A DNA stretch of 64,000 bases from the NCBI GenBank assembly GCA_965660625.1, contig CBFIAR010000013.1:1-64000 (forward strand), given 5' to 3'. Below, one piece after another: positions 53,620-61,222 of this stretch; the stretch's first letter is position 1, and each line of letters begins with the position of its first letter. Below the pieces are notes generated by a model. That model did not search any database, had not been told where the DNA came from, and was given only the letters and a program-made list of their open reading frames with translations. The position numbers and the translations under genes were made by a program. The DNA is from Glaciecola sp965660625. Its GTDB lineage: Bacteria > Pseudomonadota > Gammaproteobacteria > Enterobacterales > Alteromonadaceae.

Positions 53620-53653
53620 AGCACGCATCTAATCATATAACTTTGAGGTCATA

Positions 53654-55072
53654 ATGAGCGAGATTAAAACTCAGTTGGTCGTACTAGGCGCAGGCCCTGG
53701 TGGATATTCTGCAGCATTCAGAGCAGCCGACTTAGGCATAGACACCGTTATCGTAGACGTTCGTGAAACGCTCGGTGGTGTTTGCTTAAACGTAGGTTGC
53801 ATTCCTTCGAAAGCACTATTACATGTTGCTAAGGTGATTCAAGAGGCTAAACACCTTTCTGCTCATGGCGTCACTTTTGGCGAACCAACGTTCGACCTAG
53901 ACAAAATTCGCGGTTGGAAAGACAGCGTTGTCACTCAGTTGACTAAAGGTCTTGCTGGCATGTCAAAGATGCGTAAAGTGAAGCATGTGCAGGGTTACGG
54001 TAAATTTACTGGCCCGAACACTATCGAAGTTGAAGGTAACGACGGTAAAACGACCATTACATTCGACAATGCAATTATTGCTGCAGGTTCTGAGCCTGTT
54101 AATTTACCGTTTGTGCCTAATGACGAGCGCGTCATTGATTCAACCGGTGCGTTAGAAATGCGCGATATCCCTGGTAAAATGCTTGTTTTGGGTGGCGGTA
54201 TCATCGGCCTTGAAATGGGCACGGTTTACCATGCTTTAGGTTCGAAGATTGATGTTGTTGAGTTTCTTGACCAGTTGATGCCGGCTGCTGACAAAGACAT
54301 TGTCAAAATGTACATGAAAACCATCAAAGATAAATTCAACACAATGCTTGAAACTAAAGTGACGAACGTTGAAGCTAAAGATGACGGCTTGTATGTCACG
54401 TTTGAAGGAAAGCAAGCACCTGCTGAAGCTGTGCGTTATGACCGCGTACTGGTTGCGGTTGGTCGTAAGCCAAACGGTTCTCTGGTTGCAGCTGAGAAAG
54501 CTGGGGTGACGGTAACTGATCGTGGTTTCATTGACGTTGATAAGCAAATGCGCACCAATGTTTCGAATATCTTTGCGATTGGCGATCTGGTTGGTCAGCC
54601 AATGCTTGCTCACAAAGCTGTGCATGAAGGCCACGTTGCTGCTGAAGTCATTGCTGGTAAGAAGCATTACTTCGATCCAAAATGCATTCCTTCGGTTGCC
54701 TACACTGAGCCGGAAGTTGCTTGGGTTGGTCTGACAGAAAAAGAAGCAAAAGAACAAGGCGTTAACTATGAAGCAGCCACGTTCCCTTGGGCGGCATCTG
54801 GTCGCGCAATTGCATCTGCCGCAACTGATGGTTTGACAAAACTGATTTTTGAAAAAGACTCAGGTCGCATCATCGGTGGTGCTATTATCGGCACGAATGC
54901 TGGCGAAATGCTGGGCGAAATTGGTCTAGCGATCGAAATGGGAGCGGATGCCGAAGATATCGCATTAACTATCCATGCTCACCCAACGTTAAACGAATCA
55001 ATCGGCCTTGCTGCTGAAATATTCGAAGGCAGCATCACAGACATGCCGAACCCAAAAGCCAAGAAAAAATAA
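53654..55072 (+). CDS. lpdA: Dihydrolipoyl dehydrogenase (E3) LpdA
   Basis: 472 residues. This FAD enzyme reoxidises lipoyl groups of the pyruvate and 2-oxoglutarate dehydrogenase complexes with NAD. The FAD loop is GAGPGGYSAAF (12-22) and the redox disulfide is Cys44-Cys49 in GGVCLNVGCIPSK. A second nucleotide motif is GGGIIGLEMG, and the catalytic HAHPTLNE lies near the C-terminus. A 111-bp gap with an inverted repeat suggests it can be transcribed apart from aceEF. A strong terminator follows. Confidence 0.97.
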   Translation: MSEIKTQLVVLGAGPGGYSAAFRAADLGIDTVIVDVRETLGGVCLNVGCIPSKALLHVAKVIQEAKHLSAHGVTFGEPTFDLDKIRGWKDSVVTQLTKGLAGMSKMRKVKHVQGYGKFTGPNTIEVEGNDGKTTITFDNAIIAAGSEPVNLPFVPNDERVIDSTGALEMRDIPGKMLVLGGGIIGLEMGTVYHALGSKIDVVEFLDQLMPAADKDIVKMYMKTIKDKFNTMLETKVTNVEAKDDGLYVTFEGKQAPAEAVRYDRVLVAVGRKPNGSLVAAEKAGVTVTDRGFIDVDKQMRTNVSNIFAIGDLVGQPMLAHKAVHEGHVAAEVIAGKKHYFDPKCIPSVAYTEPEVAWVGLTEKEAKEQGVNYEAATFPWAASGRAIASAATDGLTKLIFEKDSGRIIGGAIIGTNAGEMLGEIGLAIEMGADAEDIALTIHAHPTLNESIGLAAEIFEGSITDMPNPKAKKK

Positions 55073-55096
55073 TTGCGCTTTTAGATTGTAAACATC

Positions 55097-55129
55097 AAGC
55101 CGGTACTTTTGTCGTATCGGCTTTTTTTT
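55097..55129 (+). terminator. Rho-independent terminator after lpdA
   Basis: AAGCCGGTAC pairs with GTATCGGCTT (one G-T pair) around a short loop and is followed by eight Ts. It lies 24 bp after the lpdA stop and closes the pdh region. Confidence 0.9.
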
Positions 55130-55139
55130 GCTTAAGAAA

Positions 55140-55279
55140 AAGGCCTAGAGAGGGGAGCGTTCGGCACCTTCATCGCAACAAACCCGCTGTTCGCCATCCC
55201 TGGCCGCTCTCTAATGGCATCCTTGGCATTAGAAGGTTTTTCGCGATGAAGGTGCCGAACGCTCCCCTCTCTGGGCCTT
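55140..55279. repeat. Long nested inverted repeat, element 1
   Basis: A 37-bp left arm (55140-55176) is repeated inverted at 55243-55279 with one mismatch. The 66-bp loop carries CCCGCTGTTCGCC (55183-55195), then CATCCCTGGCCGCT, and a small inner stem CTAATG/CATTAG (55211-55230). The arms are GC-richer than the neighbourhood. No protein is encoded. The structure resembles a MITE- or REP-like element; family and mobility are not known. Confidence 0.8.
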
Positions 55280-55403
55280 ATCGCGCCGTTGCGCCAGGTT
55301 TGTTGTATTGGCATTGTGTTTTAAGGCACCCGCTGTTCGCCCACTCTCTATGCCCTATCCTATGCCATATCTCGCCGTGGGGCCTAGTTTGTTGTATCAG
55401 CAT
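55280..55403. repeat. Degenerate arm-less copy of element 1 material
   Basis: CCCGCTGTTCGCC recurs exactly at 55329-55341. GTTTGTTGTAT occurs at 55298-55308 and again at 55387-55397, each followed by a GCAT a few bases on and preceded by similar CGCCGT-containing sequence. The pattern suggests duplication of part of element 1 followed by decay. It holds no gene. Confidence 0.5.
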
Positions 55404-55450
55404 CACCTAAAATCAAGCTCCCAGCGACAACAGCGCACATAACTAGCAAG

Positions 55451-55561
55451 CTATAAAGGCATCCCTTCACTTGCCAAAATTTTCAAAGGACAAGGACGTC
55501 CTTTGTAAGCGGTCAGGATGACGAACAGCGTATTTTGGCAAGTGAAGGGATGCCTTTATAG
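55451..55561. repeat. Long nested inverted repeat, element 2
   Basis: A 30-bp arm (55451-55480) is repeated inverted without mismatch at 55532-55561. The 51-bp loop has an inner perfect stem CAAAGGAC/GTCCTTTG (55484-55491 and 55498-55505). It also carries, on the minus strand, CGCTGTTCGTC (55520-55530 on the plus strand), followed by CATCCTGACCGCT. The loop motif nearly matches element 1 in the opposite direction, although the arms differ. No gene is present. Confidence 0.8.
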
Positions 55562-55584
55562 ATTGCGGTCTATGAAAAGCCAAC

Positions 55585-55667
55585 AGCGATGCCCGATGAG
55601 TCACTAGCGACGCCCGATGAGTCAGCAGCGACGCCCGATGAGTCAGCAGCGATGCCGATGAGTCCAC
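55585..55667. repeat. 21-bp tandem repeat, four units
   Basis: Units of the form AGCGACGCCCGATGAGTCAGC start at 55585, 55606, 55627 and 55648. The last lacks one base and diverges at its end. It sits just beyond element 2. The ORF it creates on the minus strand is repeat-driven and not a likely gene. Confidence 0.85.
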
Positions 55668-55843
55668 TAAGATGCAAGAACAAAAAACAGTGCTTTTTCA
55701 TTCTAAATCTCGTCGTAGGCACTGTTATATTGAAAAATATGCGCACCAACAGTTTTTATTTGATTCACAAATAGGACAATTGTGTGTTAATAAGGAATGT
55801 GAAATTGTAAAAATCACATCATTGAATTGAGACACTTACCACT

Positions 55844-56095
55844 ATGAGCGATATGCAACAGCTAGAGTTCTTTGCTATCCCGAGTCCATGTATTGGCGTT
55901 TGCCAATCCGGGCCGCGCGGCTATTGCAAAGGCTGTTTTAGAAGCCGTGAGGAACGACTTCACTGGTTTGATATTGATGACCAAACCAAACGCATCATTG
56001 TGAAAGCATGCAGTCGCCGCAGACAATCATGGTTGCGCAAACAGGAAGAGTCAAAACCACAGAATTCACTGGGTGAACAGCAAGATTTATTTTAA
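55844..56095 (+). CDS. DUF1289 cysteine-rich small protein
   Basis: 83 residues. The cysteine pattern PSPCIGVC...YCKGCFRSREE (about 15-36) is typical of DUF1289 proteins, small cytoplasmic proteins presumed to bind metal through four Cys. Their role is unknown. A basic stretch CSRRRQSWLRKQEE follows and may contact nucleic acid. A second, diverged family member is encoded at 58898-59110. It is monocistronic, and the tandem-repeat region lies before it. The family call is confident; the function is not known. Confidence 0.85.
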   Translation: MSDMQQLEFFAIPSPCIGVCQSGPRGYCKGCFRSREERLHWFDIDDQTKRIIVKACSRRRQSWLRKQEESKPQNSLGEQQDLF

Positions 56096-56255
56096 TCTTA
56101 TTTTGCTACTTCTGAAAAAACTAAATAAATAGACAACTTAGAAACATGCTAGTCATTATAGGTATAGATTACCTATAATGGGTATTATTGTTACCACCCT
56201 ACAACCATTTGGATAATATATACTTCACGCATTGTACAAAACTAAGATCGGAACT

Positions 56256-57083
56256 ATGCCCATCAAGCCTCTTGTAAAATTTGCGTCAAAATCGTTTACT
56301 CTTCCAGACACCTGCGTGAACTTGAGGGTTGCCTTAGATGACACGAAAAAAGACTTAACTGACATAGCACAATTAATTTCTGTCGACCCGTCATTAAGTG
56401 CAAAAATACTAAAATTAGCGAACAGTTCCTTGTTCAGATTCCCAAGTCAAATAGAAACAGTGCCAAAGGCACTCAATGTCATTGGTGGTGAAGCTGCCTA
56501 TAATATTTCGATTGCAGAAACAGCGAATATTGCTTTTAAAAAGTTCAATTCGTCTTCTATTGACTTTGCAGAGTATTGGCAAAAAGCGGTGATGTGCGGT
56601 GTGATGGCTAAAAGTATTGCTCAACAAACGCAATCACGGGGAAGCGATCGCTTCTTTGTTCTTGGTATATTGCAAGGTTTAAGCGAACTCATAGTTGCCA
56701 GTAAGTACCCCGAAGCTTATACAAAGTACAAGGATGATCCTGAAATAAACGCGCCTTTGGCGAAGCAGATGAAGCACTTTGGCTTCACTTTTCCAGAGTG
56801 CAGCGGCCACATTGTTGAGGAATGGAAGCTCCCACAATCACTCTTTATTCCCTTGAAAGGGCTAAAACATCCGTCCATCGGACACATAAACTTAGAAGAA
56901 AGTATCGTTTATATCGCAATGGCCATGTGTGAATGCGAAGGTAAAGATATTAACTTTGACATTCTCCCACAAATTAACCCTCTAGCTAAAGAGACTGTTG
57001 GCTTGAGCGATGAAGATTATGATATGATCACAAACTATTCGCGCATGGAAACTTCTAATATTGCGAACTTGATAAATTCGTAA
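56256..57083 (+). CDS. HDOD-domain signalling protein
   Basis: I start at ATG 56256 (MPIKPLVKFASKSF); a TTG at 56232 is the only earlier in-frame option. This gives 275 residues filled by one HDOD domain (about 10-210), recognised by LPDTCVNLRVALDD, AQLISVDPSLSAKILKLANSS and VPKALNVIGGEAAYNIS. HDOD proteins are degenerate HD phosphohydrolase relatives used in signalling and regulation of motility, competence or stress; they lack the catalytic His-Asp pair. No partner domain (GGDEF, EAL, receiver) is fused. The two DUF481 genes follow. Confidence 0.85.
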   Translation: MPIKPLVKFASKSFTLPDTCVNLRVALDDTKKDLTDIAQLISVDPSLSAKILKLANSSLFRFPSQIETVPKALNVIGGEAAYNISIAETANIAFKKFNSSSIDFAEYWQKAVMCGVMAKSIAQQTQSRGSDRFFVLGILQGLSELIVASKYPEAYTKYKDDPEINAPLAKQMKHFGFTFPECSGHIVEEWKLPQSLFIPLKGLKHPSIGHINLEESIVYIAMAMCECEGKDINFDILPQINPLAKETVGLSDEDYDMITNYSRMETSNIANLINS

Positions 57084-57115
57084 ATTCGTAAACACTGAAT
57101 AGCTATACCAACAAC

Positions 57116-57928
57116 ATGTCTAGATTGAAATTACTCACCCCTCTGGGGTGTTTTTGTGTCACCGTTATTTTGTCGTTTCAGGCAACTGCCTCAAGTGATC
57201 TTTTGAAAAAGCTCTATCTGAAAGAAAAAAGACAAAAAGAAAACCCCAAAGAAGTCACGCTGAGCGGTGAGCTTGGTTTATTGACCGCCAGTGGCAACAC
57301 CAATACATCCACGTTCAAAGGAGCGCTCATTTCAGAGCATGAACTTCGCCAGTGGAGTAATCGGTATTACAGCGAAATCGTTTATCAGCAGAATAAAGTT
57401 GATGAACAGACGGTTGTCACTGCCCAGCGCTTTTTAGTAAATGCACAGCTAGATTACAAACTGTCCTCCAAAAACAACCGATTGTTTCTTTACGCTGAAT
57501 ATGATGACAACCGATTTAATGGTTTTCGTTATCAAGCGGCGGTTGCTGCTGGTTGGAGTTCCCACGTTTGGAAAAACGAAGAGAGCCAATTGAGATACAG
57601 TGTGGGACCTGGCTATTCGTATGCTGAAAGAGAAACCATCGACGAAGAAAATCAAAAGTCGTACGCTACCTTCAATGAAATGATTATAAGAGCGTCACTT
57701 GATTATCGCTTGGAGCTCAATGATGCCGCCAAGTTCAGACAATTTTTCAGCACAGAGGCGGGGCAGGTGACCAATCGCTCACGCTCTGAAACAACGCTTA
57801 CGACCAGTATTATTGCATCGTTAGCAATGAAGCTGTCCTTTGTCATGATTTATAATGACAGCACGCTGCAGGTAAATGAAGATTTGAGCACTGAAACGAG
57901 CATTTCATTGGTTTATCAATTTTTTTAA
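57116..57928 (+). CDS. DUF481 outer membrane protein (YdiY-like), first copy
   Basis: 270 residues with a signal peptide (about 1-25, ending near SFQATAS). A charged stretch (KKLYLKEKRQKENPKE) and then a beta-barrel region follow. DUF481 features are LSGELGLLTASGNTNTSTFKGAL, AEYDDNRFNGFRYQAAVAAGWSSHVW, YSVGPGYSYAERE and a terminal SISLVYQFF with C-terminal Phe, as in outer membrane barrels. Members include salt-induced YdiY; the function is unclear. It lies 32 bp after the HDOD gene and 89 bp before a paralogue. Confidence 0.85.
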   Translation: MSRLKLLTPLGCFCVTVILSFQATASSDLLKKLYLKEKRQKENPKEVTLSGELGLLTASGNTNTSTFKGALISEHELRQWSNRYYSEIVYQQNKVDEQTVVTAQRFLVNAQLDYKLSSKNNRLFLYAEYDDNRFNGFRYQAAVAAGWSSHVWKNEESQLRYSVGPGYSYAERETIDEENQKSYATFNEMIIRASLDYRLELNDAAKFRQFFSTEAGQVTNRSRSETTLTTSIIASLAMKLSFVMIYNDSTLQVNEDLSTETSISLVYQFF

Positions 57929-58017
57929 CTTGCCATAATTTTAAATATAGATATGATAATGCCGCGCTAAATGGGGGCTATGCTATTCGCTGTTTCTAGC
58001 CTTCTTCAAAAAATAAT

Positions 58018-58782
58018 ATGGAAAAATTTATGAAACTTTCAACTATATCGGCAATTATTGCTCTCGGCCTAGTCGGGTCTGGTGTGCAGGCTGCAGAAGA
58101 ACAAACATTTACATTGGATGGTGAACTGGGTTTTATTTTCACCTCTGGTAATACCGAAACTACCTCAGCAAATGCAGCGTTAAATGCCACTCAAGAGCTT
58201 GAACAGTGGAGCAATGTATTTACCCTTAAAGCACTGTATAAAAAAGACACAGTTGACGGCGTGGATACAACCTCAGCTGATAAGAAGTTTGCATCTGGTC
58301 AAGGTAACTATAAGTTAGAAAACCCGGACCATCGCTTATTTGGCTTTGCTTCGTTCGAAGATGACCGTTTTAGTGAGTTTGATTATCAAGCGACAATTGC
58401 GGCCGGTTGGAACCAAAAACTTTGGAAAGACGACACAAGTAGCTTTCAATACAGTATTGGTCCTGGTTATTCATTTGCCGAACGTTTTGTGACAGATGCT
58501 CAGGGTAGTATAACAACTGAATCCGAAAATGGTGTGGTTGTTCGTGGTGCATTTGCTTATGAATACACTCTTTCAGAAACCGCTAAATTCACGCAATCTT
58601 TTTCCACAGAAATCGGTCAAGACAATACCAAATCTCGTGCAGAAAGTGCCGTTAGTGCTAAAATCGCGGGTGGTTTATCAATGAAAATCGCAGTCAAATT
58701 TGACCACAATTCCGACGTGACTGGCGAGCGTGATAACTTAGATACTGAAACTTCAGTTAACTTGGTTTACACCTTCTTCTAA
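58018..58782 (+). CDS. DUF481 outer membrane protein, second copy
   Basis: 254 residues. The signal peptide is best read from the second ATG (58030), as MKLSTISAIIALGLVGSGVQA with cleavage before AEEQ, but ATG 58018 cannot be excluded. The barrel repeats the motifs of the first copy: LDGELGFIFTSGNTETTSANAAL, FASFEDDRFSEFDYQATIAAGWNQKLW, YSIGPGYSFAERF and terminal SVNLVYTFF. The two are clearly diverged paralogues in tandem. It ends before a strong bidirectional terminator. The function is unknown. Confidence 0.87.
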   Translation: MEKFMKLSTISAIIALGLVGSGVQAAEEQTFTLDGELGFIFTSGNTETTSANAALNATQELEQWSNVFTLKALYKKDTVDGVDTTSADKKFASGQGNYKLENPDHRLFGFASFEDDRFSEFDYQATIAAGWNQKLWKDDTSSFQYSIGPGYSFAERFVTDAQGSITTESENGVVVRGAFAYEYTLSETAKFTQSFSTEIGQDNTKSRAESAVSAKIAGGLSMKIAVKFDHNSDVTGERDNLDTETSVNLVYTFF

Positions 58783-58803
58783 ACACAAAGTGAGTGGAAA
58801 ACT

Positions 58804-58842
58804 AAAGCGCCGTTTTCAGGATGACTGAAAACGGCGCTTTTT
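58804..58842. terminator. Strong bidirectional terminator between the DUF481 and DUF1289/serA units
   Basis: A perfect 16-bp stem (58804-58819 with 58825-58840) with a 5-nt loop is bordered by A and T runs. It serves the second DUF481 gene on the plus strand and probably the serA-DUF1289 transcript on the minus strand. Confidence 0.92.
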
Positions 58843-58897
58843 CGTTTTAATCGACTGTTTAGCGAGCAAACCCTGTGATATTGAGTCGCTGGGGAAT

Positions 58898-59110
58898 TCA
58901 ACCAGTATCATCCAAAGAAACAAAGTACGCGCTTTTGGACGCACTTCGCCGTTGCTCGGTTTGTTCAAGAATGCGCAAGCGCTCTTTCGTATTTGCGTTA
59001 CTCCAAGCCAATATCTCGTGTATTGACCGTTTGCACCCCACGCAAATGTCTTGGAGGTCAAGACAGCAGTTCCTAATGCATGGGGAGTTAACTTCTTTTG
59101 TCTGTTTCAT
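58898..59110 (-). CDS. DUF1289 small cysteine-rich protein, second copy
   Basis: 70 residues. SPCIRNCCLDLQDICVGCKRSIHEILAW (about 9-36) has the four-Cys DUF1289 pattern plus one extra Cys beside the second. The partner at 55844 has CIGVC and CKGC in the same places. It starts 10 bp after the serA stop on the same strand, so it is probably the second gene of a serA operon. The function is unknown. The C-terminal half is charged, with no repeat or membrane segment. Confidence 0.8.
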   Translation of the reverse strand: MKQTKEVNSPCIRNCCLDLQDICVGCKRSIHEILAWSNANTKERLRILEQTEQRRSASKSAYFVSLDDTG

Positions 59111-59120
59111 ATAGGGAAGT

Positions 59121-60350
59121 TTAGTGCAGAAGACGCGTTTTTATCGTCCCTTCAATCGCCTCTAATTGTGCGAAGGCATCGTCCGCTCTGTCGGCTTCAA
59201 CGTCGATGACAACATAACCCACTTCTTCAATAGTCTGCAAATATTGAGCTGCAATATTAATATTGTGATCTGCAAAAGCTTGGTTAATTTGGGTCATTAC
59301 ACCCGGGCGGTTAAGGTGTATATGTAATAAGCGAGAGCGATTGACATGCGACGGTAAGGATACTTCTGGGAAGTTGACCGCTGATAGGGTTGAACCATTG
59401 TCACTGTACTTTGCCAACTTACCAGCCACTTCAATACCAATGTTTTGCTGTGCCTCTTGGGTGCTTCCTCCAACATGAGGCGTCAATATGACGTTGTCAA
59501 AAGCACGCAGTGGTGATTCAAATTCTTCGCTGTTCGATTTCGGCTCGATAGGGAATACATCAATAGCTGCACCATTTAACTTGCCCGATTCAAGTGCGTC
59601 TACTAAAGCGTCGATATCAATGACGGTTCCGCGTGCGGCATTGATCAAAATAGAACCTTGTTTCATTTGCGATAGTTCTTTGGCGCCAATCATGTTTTGA
59701 GTATGTGCGGTTTCTGGAACGTGCAGACTCACAATATCCGAGGTATTAAGTAGTTGCTTTAAAGACTTAAGTTGAATTGAATTGCCCAATACTAGCTTAT
59801 CTTCAATGTCATAAAATTGCACGCGCATCCCTAAGTGTTCGGCGAGAATACTCAGCTGCGTACCAATATGACCATAGCCAATGATACCTAAAGTCTTGCC
59901 TCGCGCCTCATATGAACCAACTGCAGACTTATCCCATTCACCTCGATGCGCCTTTGCATTTTTAGCTGGAATGCCTCGCAGCAAGATAATGATTTGACCT
60001 AATACCAATTCAGCAACCGAACGTGTATTGGAAAAGGGAGCATTAAATACGGGAATGCCACGTATTAATGTTGCCTTTAAATCAACTTGGTTTGTACCGA
60101 TACAGAAACAACCTACCGCGACTAATTTGTTAGCTGAAGCAATCACTTTCTCATTGAGCTGTGTTCTGGAGCGAATACCAATGAAGTGAACATTTTTGAT
60201 TTTCTTAATAAGTTCGTCTTCAGGAAGCGAAGTTTTTAAGGTTTCGATATTGGTGTAACCATTGGCTTTTAAAGTTTCAACGGTACTAGGATGTAAACCC
60301 TCAAGTAACAGGATTTTGATTTTTTCTTTAGGGAGCGAGACTTTAGTCAT
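59121..60350 (-). CDS. serA: D-3-phosphoglycerate dehydrogenase SerA
   Basis: 409 residues, as in E. coli (410). It oxidises 3-phosphoglycerate to 3-phosphohydroxypyruvate, the first step of serine synthesis. The NAD motif is GIIGYGHIGTQLSILAEHLG (about 157-176). The catalytic Arg, Glu and His lie in VSLHVPETAHT, INAARGTVID and TPHVGGSTQEAQ. The C-terminal ACT domain (about 338-409, RLLHIHLNRPGVMTQINQAF) gives serine feedback. Two MetJ-type boxes lie 37-52 bp before the start. The DUF1289 gene follows, and rpiA is upstream on the same strand. Confidence 0.96.
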   Translation of the reverse strand: MTKVSLPKEKIKILLLEGLHPSTVETLKANGYTNIETLKTSLPEDELIKKIKNVHFIGIRSRTQLNEKVIASANKLVAVGCFCIGTNQVDLKATLIRGIPVFNAPFSNTRSVAELVLGQIIILLRGIPAKNAKAHRGEWDKSAVGSYEARGKTLGIIGYGHIGTQLSILAEHLGMRVQFYDIEDKLVLGNSIQLKSLKQLLNTSDIVSLHVPETAHTQNMIGAKELSQMKQGSILINAARGTVIDIDALVDALESGKLNGAAIDVFPIEPKSNSEEFESPLRAFDNVILTPHVGGSTQEAQQNIGIEVAGKLAKYSDNGSTLSAVNFPEVSLPSHVNRSRLLHIHLNRPGVMTQINQAFADHNINIAAQYLQTIEEVGYVVIDVEADRADDAFAQLEAIEGTIKTRLLH

Positions 60351-60386
60351 TGAACGAAAACCTTAACACGTAATTGGAATATAATC

Positions 60387-60402
60387 AGACATCTAGACGT
60401 CT
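60387..60402. promoter_or_regulatory. Two tandem MetJ-type met boxes upstream of serA
   Basis: AGACATCT and AGACGTCT lie head to tail with no gap. The met box consensus is AGACGTCT, in arrays of two to five, so one box is perfect and the other differs by one base. The array is 37-52 bp before the serA start, where a repressor would act. Binding is inferred, since E. coli serA is not a classical MetJ target. Confidence 0.6.
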
Positions 60403-60461
60403 GTTTTCTGCCCTAATATAGCAAATTAAAAGCAAGCTGCACAGTGTTTATTCACGCATTG

Positions 60462-61115
60462 TTAACTCTTTACCACGCCTTGCTCTGTTCCGCAAAGAAC
60501 AATGTCGGCGCCGCGAGCAGCGAATAGACCGTTAGTCACAACACCGACGATGTTGTTTAACTGCGTTTCTAGTTCAACGGGATTTACTATGTCTAAATTG
60601 TGCACGTCAAGAATGATATTGCCATTGTCTGTCACAACACCTTGGCGATAAGCGGGGTCGCCGCCTAATTTAACAATTTCCCGAGCAACATAAGAACGCG
60701 CCATAGGTATCACCTCAACAGGAAGAGGGAAGCGGCCTAAGATTGGTACGTGCTTGGTGTCGTCAATGATACATATAAATTTTTTCGCGACCGCAGCAAC
60801 AATTTTTTCACGTGTTAACGCTGCTCCACCGCCTTTGATCATATGCTTATGTTGAGTAATTTCATCTGCACCGTCCACATAAATGTCGAGGTCGTCTACT
60901 GAATTTAAATCAAATACCTCAATACCGAGTTTTGTTAATCTTTCAGTAGACGCATTTGAGCTAGAGACGGCCCCGGCAATGTCATTCTTTTTGCTTGCAA
61001 GTGCATCAATAAAAAAGTTAACCGTTGAGCCTGTTCCAACGCCAACAATGGTGCCAGGTTGCACAAATGCGAGGGCAGCTTGCGCAGCTGCTTTTTTCTT
61101 CTGATTTTGGTCCAT
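60462..61115 (-). CDS. rpiA: Ribose-5-phosphate isomerase A RpiA
   Basis: 217 residues from ATG 61115, which has AAGGA upstream at suitable spacing; a TTG two codons earlier is the other option. It interconverts ribulose 5-phosphate and ribose 5-phosphate. Family motifs are VGVGTGSTVNFFIDAL, SSNASTERL, YVDGADEI, KGGGAALTREKIVA and the C-terminal VVTNGLFA. The usual neighbour serA is present on the same strand (111 bp downstream). No defect is seen. Confidence 0.96.
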   Translation of the reverse strand: MDQNQKKKAAAQAALAFVQPGTIVGVGTGSTVNFFIDALASKKNDIAGAVSSSNASTERLTKLGIEVFDLNSVDDLDIYVDGADEITQHKHMIKGGGAALTREKIVAAVAKKFICIIDDTKHVPILGRFPLPVEVIPMARSYVAREIVKLGGDPAYRQGVVTDNGNIILDVHNLDIVNPVELETQLNNIVGVVTNGLFAARGADIVLCGTEQGVVKS

Positions 61116-61222
61116 TTCCAATATCCTTGTGTTGTCATCGCAACAATTATGCGTTGCATCTAAATAAAAAGCTTGGTTACTTGCGTTGAATTTAGTCTTA
61201 AACGTTCTCTAATACAAAGGGT

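Noticed and set aside
55132..55667. Minus-strand ORFs in the repeat island, including one with repeated SLLTHRA units
   Set aside because: The codons follow from the inverted repeat and the 21-bp tandem repeat, and there is no ribosome-binding site or protein-like composition.
55585..55667. Possible CRISPR array
   Set aside because: The units are directly abutting 21-mers without spacers, and no cas gene is near.
61122..61222. 6S RNA gene near the cyclo-ligase gene
   Set aside because: The gaps on both sides of the cyclo-ligase gene (101 bp and 6 bp) are too short for the roughly 180-nt RNA, and I see no long bulged hairpin.
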